Shown: positions 6,609 to 7,005 of the stretch, piece after piece
How positions within the stretch are numbered: the first letter of the stretch is position 1
How the letters are laid out: every line of letters begins with the position of its first letter
Notes under the pieces: generated by a model
Databases searched by the model: none
What the model was told of the DNA's origin: nothing
The model's input: only the letters and a program-made list of their open reading frames with translations
NCBI GenBank assembly: GCA_003448835.1
Contig: DLXM01000280.1
Coordinates: 1 to 7,005 of the forward strand
Reading direction: 5' to 3'
From: Bacteroidota bacterium
Lineage (GTDB): Bacteria > Bacteroidota > Rhodothermia > Balneolales > HLUCCA01
DNA: 7,005 bases
Program-made: the position numbers and the translations under genes

Positions 6609-7005
6609 ATGATAATTCGCCAAAATCAATCTCTAAAAAAAATGAATACCTTCGGGATGGATGTGTATTCCAGAATTTTTGCAGAGATTCGAAAAGTCAA
6701 CGAATTCGACCAGCTCAAAGAATACAAAGAGTTTACTGAATTGCCATGGGAAATTTTAGGGGGTGGTAGTAACATCCTGTACACTGGGGATCGTGAGAAT
6801 CCGGTCATAAAAGTATCGATTCCTGGAGTGAAGGTTTTTACAGGACCGGGTAATGATGTGCTGGTTAAAGTTGGTAGTGGAGTTGTTTGGCATGATCTTG
6901 TGGTCTGGAGTCTGGAAAATAAAATATACGGACTCGAAAATCTAAGTTTAATCCCCGGACAAGTTGGTGCGGCTCCCATTCAAAATATTGGTGCGTATGG
7001 CGTTG
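6609..7005 (+). CDS. murB: UDP-N-acetylenolpyruvoylglucosamine reductase MurB, N-terminal part; runs off the window
   Basis: This is an FAD- and NADPH-dependent cytoplasmic enzyme. It reduces UDP-GlcNAc-enolpyruvate to UDP-MurNAc, the second committed step of peptidoglycan precursor synthesis. The frame is open to the last base (132 full codons), so the C-terminal part is missing. The N-terminus reads MIIRQNQSLKKMNTFGMDV, with the family's 'L-K-x-x-NTFG' entry motif. ILGGGSNIL (49-57) is the FAD-binding loop. GLENLSLIPG (108-117) then QVGAAPIQNIGAYGV (118-132) is the signature stretch, of the E. coli-like (type I) sort. The ATG at 6609 is chosen because the in-frame TGA at 6591-6593 blocks anything much longer, and the next ATG (6642) would cut off the LKK before NTFG. 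No Shine-Dalgarno is visible. An A8 run at 6635-6642 lies in codons 9-12. The gene is divergent from the rml operon. Confidence 0.94.
   Translation, partial: MIIRQNQSLKKMNTFGMDVYSRIFAEIRKVNEFDQLKEYKEFTELPWEILGGGSNILYTGDRENPVIKVSIPGVKVFTGPGNDVLVKVGSGVVWHDLVVWSLENKIYGLENLSLIPGQVGAAPIQNIGAYGV

Noticed and set aside
6542..6739. 65-codon open frame on the plus strand
   Set aside because: It overlaps the murB start region in another frame and has no recognisable domain; the overlap and low-complexity composition fit chance.
6626..6979. 117-codon open frame on the minus strand
   Set aside because: It lies entirely antisense to the murB frame, which carries unmistakable MurB motifs; the minus-strand translation resembles no family I know.

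Overview
This 7 kb window looks like ordinary chromosomal DNA of a moderately AT-rich bacterium, most likely in or near the Bacteroidota/FCB group. That placement is an inference. It rests on the near absence of convincing Shine-Dalgarno sequences before the genes, frequent non-ATG starts, a TAnnTTTG-type promoter element upstream of murB, and protein sequences of non-proteobacterial flavour such as a short RmlA. No species can be named from sequence alone. There are no RNA genes, CRISPR arrays, insertion sequences or phage genes that I can see.

Layout: a rightward pair comes first (1-1320), made of the 3' part of a type I L-asparaginase gene (ansA) followed 3 nt later by a PolB-exonuclease-like DEDDy 3'-5' exonuclease. 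This pair converges tail-to-tail with a leftward block (6438 down to 1317), and the two opposing stop codons share one TTAA tetranucleotide. The leftward block holds a complete dTDP-L-rhamnose operon in transcription order rmlA-rmlD-rmlC-rmlB (rfbA, rfbD, rfbC, rfbB). After a 141-nt gap containing several palindromes comes a secreted/membrane DUF2207-family protein with a Gly/Ala/Ser tail. A 170-nt divergent intergenic region (6439-6608) separates rmlA from a rightward murB gene that runs off the right edge of the window.

The four rml products together convert glucose-1-phosphate and dTTP to dTDP-L-rhamnose: RmlA activates the sugar, RmlB dehydrates it to the 4-keto-6-deoxy sugar, RmlC epimerises C3 and C5, and RmlD reduces C4. 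The product feeds cell-surface polysaccharide or glycoprotein rhamnosylation. MurB makes UDP-MurNAc for peptidoglycan, so the right half of the window is devoted to envelope precursors. The DUF2207 protein is a membrane protein of unknown role. The asparaginase/exonuclease pair has no obvious functional link to the rest.

I did not find a clearly novel system. The most interesting unexplained structure is a 14-bp perfect palindrome bracketed by near-identical direct repeats at the start of the DUF2207 gene. Next are an inverted repeat over a putative murB promoter and an A9 run inside rmlD.
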